From an uncultured Bacilli bacterium (GTDB lineage Bacteria; Bacillota_I; Bacilli_A; RFN20; CAG-288), in the NCBI GenBank assembly GCA_934700375.1, contig CAKUXT010000032.1:1-13971 (forward strand): 13,971 nucleotides of DNA, written 5' to 3'. Below the pieces are notes generated by a model. It was given only the letters and a program-made list of their open reading frames with translations. It searched no databases and was not told the DNA's origin. Shown in pieces: positions 7,208 to 13,851 of the stretch (position 1 is its first letter; every line of letters starts with the position of its first letter). The position numbers and the translations under genes were made by a program.

Positions 7208-7284
7208 GGATCAATAGCTCAATTGGTTAGAGCCCTCGGCCCATAACCGAGTGGTTGCAGGTCCGAGCCCTGCTTGATCCACCA
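7208..7284 (+). tRNA. tRNA-Ile2(CAT), presumed lysidine-modified
   Basis: A 77-base cloverleaf with acceptor GGATCAA/TTGATCC, D-arm GCTC/GAGC, anticodon stem CTCGG/CCGAG and encoded CCA. The CAT anticodon with A37-A38, and similarity to Bacillus tRNA-Ile2, suggest that C34 is converted to lysidine by TilS so that it reads AUA. Two unusual bases are present. The anticodon loop is CCCATAA, so position 33 (7241) is C rather than the near-universal T. The T-loop is TCCGAGC, so position 55 (7263) is C. It lies five bases after tRNA-Met in the same transcript. An initiator Met is unlikely because position 1-72 is a G-C pair. Confidence 0.85.
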
Positions 7285-7300
7285 CCAATTGAGATTAAGC

Positions 7301-7328
7301 GGCCTGCATATGCAGGCCATTTTTTATT
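7301..7328. terminator. Terminator shared by tRNA-Ile2 and the opposing editing-protein gene
   Basis: The perfect palindrome GGCCTGCATATGCAGGCC is followed on the plus strand by ATTTTTTATT. The T-tail serves the tRNA unit. The minus-strand gene stops at 7324-7326, so the hairpin also lies just past its 3' end. Confidence 0.8.
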
Positions 7329-7875
7329 CTCCGATTAATTTAACGACGATATAGCTGTGATTGATGTTGTTGAGAAATGTATTCAATAGATCCTTTGTTT
7401 TTATGATCAATGTCTTTGTGTTGGTCAATGGATGAATACCAATTGTCTCATATTTCATGATATCTTCATCAAGAAGAAACTGAACCTGTTTTTCTTTATC
7501 GAAGAAAAGACCTAAAGGAGTACAGGAACCTTTTCTGACTCCCAATAATTGATATAAGGCGTCTTCGTTTCCGAATGAAAGACGGGCTGAATTGATCTGG
7601 TTGCTGATCTCTTTTGTCTTGAAGGGTTTGTTTCCAGGCATTAGAAGAAGGTAGAACTTTGTCTGTTGTCTGTTTGCAAGAAACAGGTTCTTTGGTATAT
7701 GGATGTTATATTCTTTTTCAATCTTTTCACATTCTTCCATGGTAAAAAGAGGATTATGAGAAATGATCTGATAGGGAATATTGAGGCTTGTTAGATAGTT
7801 TTTGATTTCCTTTTCCTTCATCTGAAGCGTATTAGCATCGCTTTCCGATACTTTTTCGGTGTCTATTGAGTTCAT
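7324..7875 (-). CDS. YbaK/ProX-type aminoacyl-tRNA deacylase (ProXp-ala / PrdX family)
   Basis: This 183-residue cytoplasmic protein has the free-standing editing-domain fold related to the prolyl-tRNA synthetase insertion domain. Family members hydrolyse mischarged Ala-tRNA(Pro), protecting proline codons. Supporting motifs are HNPLFTMEE (40-48), PKNLFLANR (61-69, with the conserved Lys62), LLLMPGNKPF, ARLSFGNEDALYQLLGVRKGSCTPLGL (two adjoining blocks, 97-123) and GIHPLTNTKT (146-155). The usual GSV(S/T)P is GSCTP here. The start is supported by GAGAGGA (7886-7892, minus strand), 10 bases away. The N-terminus has about 20 extra polar residues, so an internal start at Met19 is possible. It diverges from the pseudouridine synthase gene with a 40-base gap. 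Confidence 0.9.
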   Translation of the reverse strand: MNSIDTEKVSESDANTLQMKEKEIKNYLTSLNIPYQIISHNPLFTMEECEKIEKEYNIHIPKNLFLANRQQTKFYLLLMPGNKPFKTKEISNQINSARLSFGNEDALYQLLGVRKGSCTPLGLFFDKEKQVQFLLDEDIMKYETIGIHPLTNTKTLIIKTKDLLNTFLNNINHSYIVVKLIGE

Positions 7876-7878
7876 AAA

Positions 7879-7906
7879 TTGATTTTCCTCTCTATTTCAA
7901 TATAAT
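7879..7906 (+). promoter_or_regulatory. Promoter of the pseudouridine synthase gene (near-leaderless transcript)
   Basis: TTGATT (7879-7884), a 16-base spacer and TATAAT (7901-7906). The ATG at 7916 lies only 9 bases after the -10 box, so transcription would start at or within a few bases of the start codon. No ribosome-binding site precedes the ATG. The -35 overlaps the ribosome-binding region of the divergent gene. Confidence 0.65.
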
Positions 7907-7915
7907 ACTCTTGTT

Positions 7916-8695
7916 ATGGAAAAAGAAAGAATTCAAAAAATATTATCGAACCTTGGATATTGTTCCCGCAGAAAAGCAGAGCAGTATCTTTCCGAAGGAA
8001 AAATTGCTGTAAATGGTATTGTCATCACTGAACAGGGCTTTAAATGCACCATGGATGATGAGATCACAGTCGATGGCGAAGTCGTCAACAAAAGAGAGGA
8101 TGAGAAGCCTGTTTATCTCGCTTTCAACAAACCTTACAATGTTCTCTCAACGCTGAGTGATCCTCAGGGAAGAGAGACTGTCATGGACTTTATTCCAAAG
8201 AAATACGGAAGAGTATTCCCTGTCGGAAGACTTGACCACAACTCTACCGGATTGATGATCATGACTAACGATGGCGAGTTTGCAAATCTTGTTACACATC
8301 CTTCCTCTGCTCCTGAGAAAGAATATCTTGTCAAAGTCAAAAACAAATGGCGCGGCGATGAAATCGCCCAGCTTGAAAAAGGATTGTATGTCATGCAGGA
8401 TGGCTATACTGCTCTTCCCTGCAAAGCCACTGTTCTTCGTGAAGATGAGGACGGCGCCCTTTTGTCTATCATTTTAAGAGAAGGCAAAAAGCGTGAAATC
8501 CGCCATATGATGGAGACGCTTGATCATCCTGTCAGAATGCTGATGAGAATCAGAATCGGCAATATTCTTTTAGGACGTCTGGAAGAGGGAAAGGTCGTCG
8601 AGATCCCGCAGAGCGATATCGATAGCCTTTTGGCTCAGTGCAGATATGATAAGGAACATAACGACTTCAAGAGGAAAGAGGATGGACAACTTTAA
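7916..8695 (+). CDS. rluB: RsuA/RluB family rRNA pseudouridine synthase
   Basis: A 259-residue cytoplasmic enzyme that isomerises a uridine in rRNA to pseudouridine. Residues 1-60 form an S4 RNA-binding domain (RIQKILSNLGYCSRRKAEQYL). The catalytic domain follows: FNKPYNVLSTLSDPQGR, then VGRLDHNSTGLMIMTNDGE with catalytic Asp107, and EGKKREIRHMME near the C-terminus, a signature of this subfamily. Length and motifs fit RluB (23S rRNA) better than RsuA (16S), but the two cannot be separated firmly by eye. The last ~20 residues are charged and probably flexible. The stop overlaps the next gene's start by 14 bases, implying translational coupling. The mRNA appears leaderless. Confidence 0.9.
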   Translation: MEKERIQKILSNLGYCSRRKAEQYLSEGKIAVNGIVITEQGFKCTMDDEITVDGEVVNKREDEKPVYLAFNKPYNVLSTLSDPQGRETVMDFIPKKYGRVFPVGRLDHNSTGLMIMTNDGEFANLVTHPSSAPEKEYLVKVKNKWRGDEIAQLEKGLYVMQDGYTALPCKATVLREDEDGALLSIILREGKKREIRHMMETLDHPVRMLMRIRIGNILLGRLEEGKVVEIPQSDIDSLLAQCRYDKEHNDFKRKEDGQL

Positions 8696-9854
8696 CGTAC
8701 CTGAAGTCAAGAAACAGAAGACTCTCTTTACTAGGCGTGAAAATGCCATTCGTTTTCTGAACCTTTTCATTCTTGGTGTATTAGGGTATGCCTTATCGAT
8801 GATAGGCAAGATTCCAGGCATGACCATTGATGGCATCTTTCCTATTGAGCCTAGCGATGCGGTTGTTCTTGCTGCTTATGCGCTTTATGGATTCTGGGCC
8901 TCATTGTTTGTCGCTTTGATGAAGACAGGACTTCTGATGTTGACTTTCTTCAGTGCGATTGCAAGACCGATTCCGATTGCTGCAATCTTCAGCTTCAGCA
9001 TGGCATTGTTCTTAGACTTTGGCATCTTGGTCATGGATAAGAGTTTAAGAATGTTCCATAAGAACATCTGGTCTAGATTATTCAGTTATCTTCTTGTCTC
9101 TATCTTTGTTTCCTTGTCGATGCTATCGTTAGAATATGCACTTCTTGTTCCTATCGCATTCAACAATTATCAGTGGACGAATATTTATCAGGTCGATACA
9201 GCAGCGATAATGGCAAAGTATGCTTCCTTCTTCCCTTATCCTGACTCTTATGAATTATCTATGCTGCGTGTATTCTTACCCTATAATTTCATCAGAAACC
9301 TATCTGTCTGTCTTATTTATGAGATTTGTTTCCATCATCTGATATTCAATGTTCTCAAAGGCGGACTGTTCGCTGAGAATTTCTTCATGAACAGAAATGA
9401 TCTGACTGAAGAGAAGCTGAATATCAATCTGAGAAAGAAAGCACTTCGCTCTGCTCAGATCAAAGAGATGAGAGAAAGACAGGTCGATCTTCTGAAAAAG
9501 AAGAACGCAAAAAAGGTCCTTCTTGATGAAAACAAAGGACCGAACTTCATCTCACAGCATGATTATCAATATGATATGACGATCGATGATTATGGATCCA
9601 TCCATAACGTCAGTATCACGACAGACAGCGAAAGCTCAGCCGTGTTCATCGACTATATAAAGAACGCACATCCAGGATCAAAGTTCCATATTACCTCTTA
9701 TCGTGAAGGACAGACGATTGTCAGAAACGCATCGACAGATGGTCTTTCACCGGAATTGTTCCGTTCCGTGAACGGATACGATGAAGAGGTGACCAAGATC
9801 ATTGAGATGACATTGGTCGTCAGAGCTTCAACAAGAAAAGCCACCACAGCGTGA
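8682..9854 (+). CDS. ECF-S-like integral membrane protein with a long cytoplasmic C-terminal domain
   Basis: A 390-residue protein I do not recognise with certainty. Residues ~22-225 contain about five or six hydrophobic segments (near 24-42, 58-80, 82-116, 131-157, 196-225). IFPIEPSDAVVLAAYALYGFW resembles the layout of ECF vitamin-transporter S components (RibU-like), which bind a small substrate and dock with a shared energising module. Residues ~235-280 are rich in Lys, Arg and Glu and may be helical. Residues ~285-390 look like a soluble domain. That tail is not part of ordinary S components, which are about 180-200 residues. I chose ATG 8682 over an upstream ATG at 8646 because AGGAAAGAGG lies just before it and none precedes the other. 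It is coupled to the pseudouridine synthase. No ligand can be inferred. Confidence 0.6.
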   Translation: MDNFNVPEVKKQKTLFTRRENAIRFLNLFILGVLGYALSMIGKIPGMTIDGIFPIEPSDAVVLAAYALYGFWASLFVALMKTGLLMLTFFSAIARPIPIAAIFSFSMALFLDFGILVMDKSLRMFHKNIWSRLFSYLLVSIFVSLSMLSLEYALLVPIAFNNYQWTNIYQVDTAAIMAKYASFFPYPDSYELSMLRVFLPYNFIRNLSVCLIYEICFHHLIFNVLKGGLFAENFFMNRNDLTEEKLNINLRKKALRSAQIKEMRERQVDLLKKKNAKKVLLDENKGPNFISQHDYQYDMTIDDYGSIHNVSITTDSESSAVFIDYIKNAHPGSKFHITSYREGQTIVRNASTDGLSPELFRSVNGYDEEVTKIIEMTLVVRASTRKATTA

Positions 9855-9874
9855 AAGCTACAGTGGCTTTTTAT
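9839..9874. terminator. Bidirectional terminator between the membrane protein and ferredoxin genes
   Basis: AGCCAC...GTGGCT and CAGC/GCTA pairings around the loop GTGAAA form a hairpin with a small internal loop. It is flanked by T-runs on both strands (TTTTTA after 9868 on plus, TTTTC on minus). It overlaps the stop codon of the membrane-protein gene. Confidence 0.7.
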
Positions 9875-9889
9875 CTTGTGACAGAAAGA

Positions 9890-10078
9890 TTATTCAGCTT
9901 CGATAGCCTGAACCGGGCATCCGGCGACAGCTTCTTCGACGCTGGCTTCGTTTTCGGCAGTGACAGCACCAGTGGCTTCGGCCTTGCCTTCATCGTTGAA
10001 AGTGAAGACATCAGCGGCGATACCAGTGCAAGCACCACATCCGATGCATAAATCCTGAACAACTGTAACTTTCTTCAT
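9890..10078 (-). CDS. Single-cluster [4Fe-4S] ferredoxin
   Basis: A 62-residue soluble electron carrier. Cys11, Cys14 and Cys17 (CIGCGAC) plus Cys54 (CPVQAI) would bind one [4Fe-4S] cluster. The second half has no further Cys quartet, so this is the one-cluster type. The protein is acidic. GGAGGAG seven bases before the start fixes the initiation codon. It is monocistronic, with its own promoter and a terminator shared with the convergent gene. The redox partner cannot be told from the context. Confidence 0.95.
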   Translation of the reverse strand: MKKVTVVQDLCIGCGACTGIAADVFTFNDEGKAEATGAVTAENEASVEEAVAGCPVQAIEAE

Positions 10079-10104
10079 GGTATATCTCCTCCAATTACGT
10101 TTTT

Positions 10105-10133
10105 ATTTTAGTTTGTTTGAAAGCTATATTCAA
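10105..10133 (-). promoter_or_regulatory. Ferredoxin promoter
   Basis: On the minus strand, TTGAAT (10128-10133), 17 bases and TAAAAT (10105-10110). The start codon lies 26 bases downstream. Confidence 0.65.
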
Positions 10134-10268
10134 GTTAAGAGTGGTCGAATAGGTCCTAAAACGGTTAGCTTTAACTAACTATTAGACGAAAATAGACAGC
10201 TTTGACAGGATCTGACTGCCCTGATTTCTCAATCTGGTCGATTTTCTTCGGAAATCATTGAAATATGC

Positions 10269-10297
10269 TTGACATGGACCACCGACTGCGATATGAT
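10269..10297 (+). promoter_or_regulatory. tRNA-Ile promoter
   Basis: TTGACA (10269-10274), exactly 17 bases and TATGAT (10292-10297). It has a consensus -35 and near-consensus -10, and the tRNA begins 18 bases after the -10 box. Confidence 0.8.
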
Positions 10298-10315
10298 ATT
10301 TCTCGCCTTTGAATT

Positions 10316-10392
10316 GGGTCTTTAGCTCAGCTGGTTAGAGCGTCCGCTTGATAAGCGGGAGGTCGGTGGTCCGAGCCCACTAAGACCCACCA
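10316..10392 (+). tRNA. tRNA-Ile(GAT)
   Basis: A 77-base cloverleaf with perfect acceptor GGGTCTT/AAGACCC, anticodon loop TTGATAA (GAT) and encoded CCA. It stands alone rather than inside an rRNA operon. The T-loop TCCGAGC has C at position 55 (10371) where T is nearly universal. T-stem pairing (GGTGG/CCACT) fixes the alignment. Confidence 0.95.
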
Positions 10393-10404
10393 TAATGCAA
10401 AGTT

Positions 10405-10434
10405 GCCTTCTCACACCGAGGAGGCTTTTTTCTT
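10405..10434 (+). terminator. tRNA-Ile terminator
   Basis: An 8-bp stem GCCTTCTC/GAGGAGGC (one G-U) with a 5-base loop, followed by TTTTTTTCTT-like sequence starting at 10426. Confidence 0.8.
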
Positions 10435-10437
10435 GTC

Positions 10438-10483
10438 AAAAAAATGGGTTCTTATCAAAGCTTGACTTTCGATAGGAACCCAT
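10438..10483 (-). terminator. Terminator of the M18 aminopeptidase gene
   Basis: A 13-bp stem (10444-10456 with 10471-10483, one G-U) and a 14-base loop. The minus-strand T-tail corresponds to the A-run at 10438-10444. It lies 7 bases past the aminopeptidase stop. Confidence 0.8.
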
Positions 10484-10490
10484 ATTTTCG

Positions 10491-11795
10491 TTAGTAATTT
10501 ACTGTATCGTAATCGATTTGGATATTCGAAGCAAAATAGTCTTTGGTGAAGTCGACAAGATAGTCGATGTCTTTCTTTCCCATGATTTCATAGCTGGAAT
10601 GCATGGCAAGCTGCGCTAAGCCGATATCGACTGTGATGAGGGAGACTTCGCTGTTGCTGATGTTTCCTAATGTCGATCCTCCTCTTAAGTCAGAGCGGTT
10701 TGTGTATTCCTGATAGGGAATAGCGTTCTTCTTCATGATGGATTTGACGATAGCGGAAGAAAGAGCGTCGCTTGTATAGCTCTGATTGGCGTTGTATTTG
10801 ATGACAATGCCGTTGTTCATCTCGACTTTTGTGGTCTTGTCCGTATATTCCATATGGTTCGGATGATCGGCGTGTGCGTTGTCGATAGAGAGCATGAATG
10901 AGGAAGCGATGGTCTTTTCAAAATCATCATCTTTGCCACCTAAAGAGAGGATGATTCTCTTCAATGTTTCCTTTAAGAAAGTGGAGTTGGCACCCTGTCT
11001 TGTCAGGCTGCCGACTTCTTCGTTGTCGAAGGAAGCATAGACTTTGATGGCTTTGCCTTTCTTGGAGCTTATGAAGCCTAACAGGGCTGAATAAGCAGCG
11101 GAGAGGTCATCCAAGCGACCGGAAGCGAGGAATTCTTTTTCTCTTCCGATGAGCCTTGCTTTTTCTCTGTTGTATAGGAACAAGTCATGGCTGAGAACTT
11201 CATAGCCTTCTAAGTCGAGCTGCTTAAGAAGATAATTATCAAAGGAAAAATCATTCTGATCGATTCCAAAAAGGGGAAGAGTATCTGTGGATGGATTGAC
11301 TTTGTTCTCGCTGTTGACAGTTCTGTTCATATGGATGCAGACATTCGGTATTTCAAGAAGGTCTTCATCGATGGCTAAGAGTCTGGATTCGATTTTGCCG
11401 TCTTTTTCCACCAATACACGGCCAGCGATGGACAAGGGCTTATCAAGCCATGTGGAATAGATTCCGCCTCCATAAGGCTCAGTATTGAGAAGCATCAGAT
11501 TTCCTCTGTGGATGATAGGATTCGGTTTGATTTTGAATGTCGGGGAATCGTTATGGGTTGCAGTGAGAAGGAAAGAGGAGGAAGAGAAGGAAAAGTCTTC
11601 CGGTATTTCAAAAGCGATGATGCTGGTATCATTTCTTTTGACATAGTATTTCTTTCCTTTTTCCAGTCTGAAGTTCTGGTTTTCTTTCAGGAGAGAAAAT
11701 CCATTCTCTTTCAATTCGTTTTCAATGTTTTTTACAACATGGAAAGGAGAATAGGATTCATTCAGTAAAGCGATGATTTTATCTAAGTTATTCAT
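10491..11795 (-). CDS. M18 family metallo-aminopeptidase (aspartyl aminopeptidase type)
   Basis: A 434-residue dizinc exopeptidase of the DNPEP/ApeB family, which removes N-terminal residues (often acidic) from peptides in the cytoplasm. The metal-site residues are all visible: His81 and Asp83 in THNDSP, Asp229 in SGRLDD, Glu259 and Glu260 in SFDNEEVGS, Asp305 in SIDNAHADHP, and His399 in AMHSSYEIMG. Length is normal for the family. The start at 11795 has GAGG eight bases upstream. On the minus strand, TATAAT (11813-11818) lies ~17 bases upstream of the start codon, so the leader is short. The gene diverges from the AAA+ ATPase gene. The family does not require a signal peptide and none is seen. 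Confidence 0.93.
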   Translation of the reverse strand: MNNLDKIIALLNESYSPFHVVKNIENELKENGFSLLKENQNFRLEKGKKYYVKRNDTSIIAFEIPEDFSFSSSSFLLTATHNDSPTFKIKPNPIIHRGNLMLLNTEPYGGGIYSTWLDKPLSIAGRVLVEKDGKIESRLLAIDEDLLEIPNVCIHMNRTVNSENKVNPSTDTLPLFGIDQNDFSFDNYLLKQLDLEGYEVLSHDLFLYNREKARLIGREKEFLASGRLDDLSAAYSALLGFISSKKGKAIKVYASFDNEEVGSLTRQGANSTFLKETLKRIILSLGGKDDDFEKTIASSFMLSIDNAHADHPNHMEYTDKTTKVEMNNGIVIKYNANQSYTSDALSSAIVKSIMKKNAIPYQEYTNRSDLRGGSTLGNISNSEVSLITVDIGLAQLAMHSSYEIMGKKDIDYLVDFTKDYFASNIQIDYDTVNY

Positions 11796-11863
11796 ATATG
11801 TACCTCAGTGATATTATATCGAATAATGTGGTGAAAAATCTTTTTTCTTTTGCTTCATGTTTC

Positions 11864-11869
11864 TATAAT
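11864..11869 (+). promoter_or_regulatory. -10 box of the AAA+ ATPase gene
   Basis: A perfect TATAAT with only a T-run in the -35 position. The predicted start falls at the AAAGGA ribosome site (11875-11880), so the leader would be about 15 bases. Confidence 0.5.
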
Positions 11870-11891
11870 AATTGAAAGGACCGGTAATGGT

Positions 11892-12908
11892 ATGAAAATG
11901 ACAATGAAGGAAGAGCTGAACCAATATCATAGAGAAGCCAGTCAGGCAATATTGGATGAGGATTATGAATTGGCTGAAAAGAAATATCATCTTCTTTCTC
12001 ATCTTTCATGTCTTCTCTACAATGAATCCGATAATATATATGATCGAAACGAATATCGATCTTTGGCAAATGAATATGCCAATAAGGAATCCTATGCAAG
12101 AAAGATGAAGAAGGATAAAATCGCTTTGCAAGGCGTAGAAAGCGATGTTTCCTTTTCAAGATTTGTCGGTGAAGATAAAGTCAAAGCCTATCTGAAAGAG
12201 GATGTTATCAATCCCTGGCTTGAAAATTCGCTCAAGGAAAGAAAGAAGAACGGATTATTGATTCATGGCCCCTATGGAGTTGGAAAGACAATTCTAGTCA
12301 AAGCTTTGGCCAATGAATTGGGTGCTTCTATCTACAGTCTTTCTCCATTGACTGACTTCAGCAATGACAATTATCCTGATGCTATCAATTCCGTATCGCG
12401 CGTTGTGAATGCAGCAGTTGAGAACAACAATTCCATCATCTTCTTAGAGGATCCTGTCTGCTATTTTCCTAAAGGAGAAGAAGAATCCATCTCTTCTGAA
12501 ATCAGTGAACTTTTCTTAGACTATTTCAAGAAGGAGATGAGAAGGATCAAGAGAAAGAACAATAAAGTTCTCTTTATTGCAACGACCAATTGTCCGGATA
12601 AACTCGATGAAAGAATCATTCATGAAAGAGTGTTCGATGATGTTATTTCTCTTTCTCTCCCTGATAGTGAGACAAGGACTGCTCTTATCAAAATGAAACT
12701 TCCTGAATTGGATGAGAAGGCAGTCGATGAATTTGTTTCTCTGACAGAGGGGTATACATCCTGGCAGATCACGAAGTTCTGTTCAGAACTGAAAGAAAAG
12801 AAAACTTTATCAATACAAGACATCAAGAACCTGATCAATCATTCTGTCAAAGAATATGATGACGGTTATTTTGAAAATCTGGATGGATTTCTAAGAGAAA
12901 CAAGGTAA
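11892..12908 (+). CDS. AAA+ ATPase with MIT-like N-terminal helices (Vps4/katanin-like layout)
   Basis: A 338-residue protein. Residues 5-75 are helical and charged, with a DYELAEKKYHLLSHL...RSLANEYANKESYARK pattern reminiscent of MIT domains (three-helix adaptors of Vps4, spastin and katanin); this is recognition by eye. The AAA module follows: FVGEDKVKAYLKEDVINPWLE, Walker A GPYGVGKT (126-133), Walker B IIFLED (182-187), sensor 1 ATTN (Asn233), LDERIIHERVFDD at the arginine-finger region, and sensor-2-region EGYTSWQI. In Walker B the usual Asp-Glu is Glu-Asp, and the arginine finger is shifted relative to the classical RRGRFD. A remodelling role on a protein partner is likely; the substrate is unknown. 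Start choice: AAAGGA precedes ATG 11892 by 11 bases. ATG 11898 or 11904 are alternatives, and a TTG at 11850 is unlikely because it precedes the promoter. Confidence 0.8.
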   Translation: MKMTMKEELNQYHREASQAILDEDYELAEKKYHLLSHLSCLLYNESDNIYDRNEYRSLANEYANKESYARKMKKDKIALQGVESDVSFSRFVGEDKVKAYLKEDVINPWLENSLKERKKNGLLIHGPYGVGKTILVKALANELGASIYSLSPLTDFSNDNYPDAINSVSRVVNAAVENNNSIIFLEDPVCYFPKGEEESISSEISELFLDYFKKEMRRIKRKNNKVLFIATTNCPDKLDERIIHERVFDDVISLSLPDSETRTALIKMKLPELDEKAVDEFVSLTEGYTSWQITKFCSELKEKKTLSIQDIKNLINHSVKEYDDGYFENLDGFLRETR

Positions 12909-12912
12909 CAAG

Positions 12913-12937
12913 AAAAGGTGGCCGCTGGCCACCTTTT
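12913..12937. terminator. Bidirectional terminator
   Basis: A perfect 11-bp stem AAAAGGTGGCC/GGCCACCTTTT with a three-base loop, T-tailed on both strands. It serves the AAA+ gene and the convergent small membrane-protein gene. Confidence 0.85.
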
Positions 12938-12956
12938 AAAGTCGTTTGTTTTACGA

Positions 12957-13181
12957 TTAGTCAGCAAGGAGAAGGTGCTTGAAGAGAAGAACCCAGACCA
13001 AGTCGACATAGGCTAAGACAGAACCGAAGAATAAGAAGAGAACGAAACCTAAGATGTTGGTTGTAGTGGTCTTCTGAAGCATAGCGGTAAGACGGACATA
13101 GATTTCAACAATCCAGCCGACAAACGGAATGATAAGAAGAATGAACTGAACTAATCTAGGTAAAGAATTAAACCATTTCAT
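12957..13181 (-). CDS. Small two-helix membrane protein of unknown function
   Basis: 74 residues. Two strongly hydrophobic stretches (about 10-32 and 43-70) are joined by a short polar loop with Arg30 and KTTTT. The N-terminus MKWFNSLPR is basic, so cytoplasmic ends are plausible. I do not recognise the family. AAGGGGG lies 10 bases before the start, and a strong promoter precedes it. The good ribosome site, promoter and terminator argue for a real expressed gene. Confidence 0.75.
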   Translation of the reverse strand: MKWFNSLPRLVQFILLIIPFVGWIVEIYVRLTAMLQKTTTTNILGFVLFLFFGSVLAYVDLVWVLLFKHLLLAD

Positions 13182-13215
13182 AATAAAAGTACCCCCTTAA
13201 GAATGGAATGTAACT

Positions 13216-13245
13216 ATTATAGTACCTATAAGTTAGATATGTTAA
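13216..13245 (-). promoter_or_regulatory. Promoter of the small membrane-protein gene
   Basis: On the minus strand, TTAACA (13240-13245), 18 bases and TATAAT (13216-13221), 34 bases before the start codon. Confidence 0.7.
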
Positions 13246-13295
13246 ACGTTTTTTAAATATTTTATGCAAAATCTTCCGACTTTCTTCTTTTTTTC

Positions 13296-13324
13296 TTGAA
13301 ACAGGGGAATGAGGTTGGTATACT
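13296..13324 (+). promoter_or_regulatory. Promoter of the tRNA-Val/tRNA-Thr unit
   Basis: TTGAAA (13296-13301), 17 bases and TATACT (13319-13324). The first tRNA begins 18 bases after the -10 box. Confidence 0.75.
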
Positions 13325-13342
13325 ATTTAGGCTCTCTGATTC

Positions 13343-13417
13343 GAGTGCTTAGCTCAGCGGGAGAGCGCTTCCTTCACACGGAAGAGGTCGCAGGTCCGAT
13401 CCCTGTAGCACTCACCA
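13343..13417 (+). tRNA. tRNA-Val(CAC)
   Basis: A 75-base cloverleaf with acceptor GAGTGCT/AGCACTC, anticodon stem CTTCC/GGAAG, loop TTCACAC (anticodon CAC) and encoded CCA. The T-loop TCCGATC has C at position 55 (13395). A CAC anticodon is uncommon in low-GC Bacillota, which usually read valine codons with TAC and GAC. Confidence 0.95.
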
Positions 13418-13427
13418 TGCGTAATTT

Positions 13428-13503
13428 GCCAACTTAGCTCATCCGGTAGAGCAACTGATTTGTAATCAGTAGGTGGCTGGTTCAAGTCCGGCAGTTGGCA
13501 CCA
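13428..13503 (+). tRNA. tRNA-Thr(TGT)
   Basis: A 76-base cloverleaf with perfect acceptor GCCAACT/AGTTGGC, loop TTTGTAA (TGT) and encoded CCA. The T-loop TTCAAGT is normal. It lies ten bases after tRNA-Val in the same unit. Confidence 0.96.
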
Positions 13504-13516
13504 TCTTGTAAATATA

Positions 13517-13550
13517 GGTCTGATGTAACAATCAGGCCTTTTTCTTTTTG
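13517..13550 (+). terminator. Terminator of the tRNA-Val/tRNA-Thr unit
   Basis: An 8-bp stem GGTCTGAT/ATCAGGCC (one G-U) with a 6-base loop, followed by a T-rich tail (TTTTTCTTTTTG). Confidence 0.8.
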
Positions 13551-13784
13551 TTTTGGGCGTAAAGCAAAGGAATGCAACCAATTAAAAAACTATTGCAAGT
13601 GAGATTGAATCAATCAGGGTTTGTTAGTGGACTGACTGGAAATAAGTTTTTTGGGCCGCTCATGTAGATAAATCTATATGGGCTGTTTGAGTGTCATGTT
13701 TTCTCTGGCATATCTAAAAGAAAAATGAAAAGAGGATTGATAACTTTGTTATTGTCAAAGAATGTTTCTTAGGTAATTTTCGTG

Positions 13785-13841
13785 TTATGTCCCGAAAAGT
13801 GTGAAAAATGAAAATATTATGTCCGAAAAAGTGTAAAAAGG
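13785..13841. repeat. Two direct repeats, possible IS21-type element end
   Basis: TTATGTCC(C)GAAAA(A)GTGT followed by a G/T-A-rich stretch occurs at 13785-13810 and again at 13817-13841, offset by 32 bases. Multiple spaced terminal repeats are a known trait of IS21-family ends, but no transposase lies in the window, so the assignment is tentative. Confidence 0.4.
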
Positions 13842-13851
13842 CATTGCTAAA

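Noticed and set aside
13354..13581. A minus-strand frame of 75 codons across tRNA-Val and tRNA-Thr containing YRDRTCDLFRVKEALSR.
   Set aside because: This is the familiar spurious translation of tRNA genes, not a protein.
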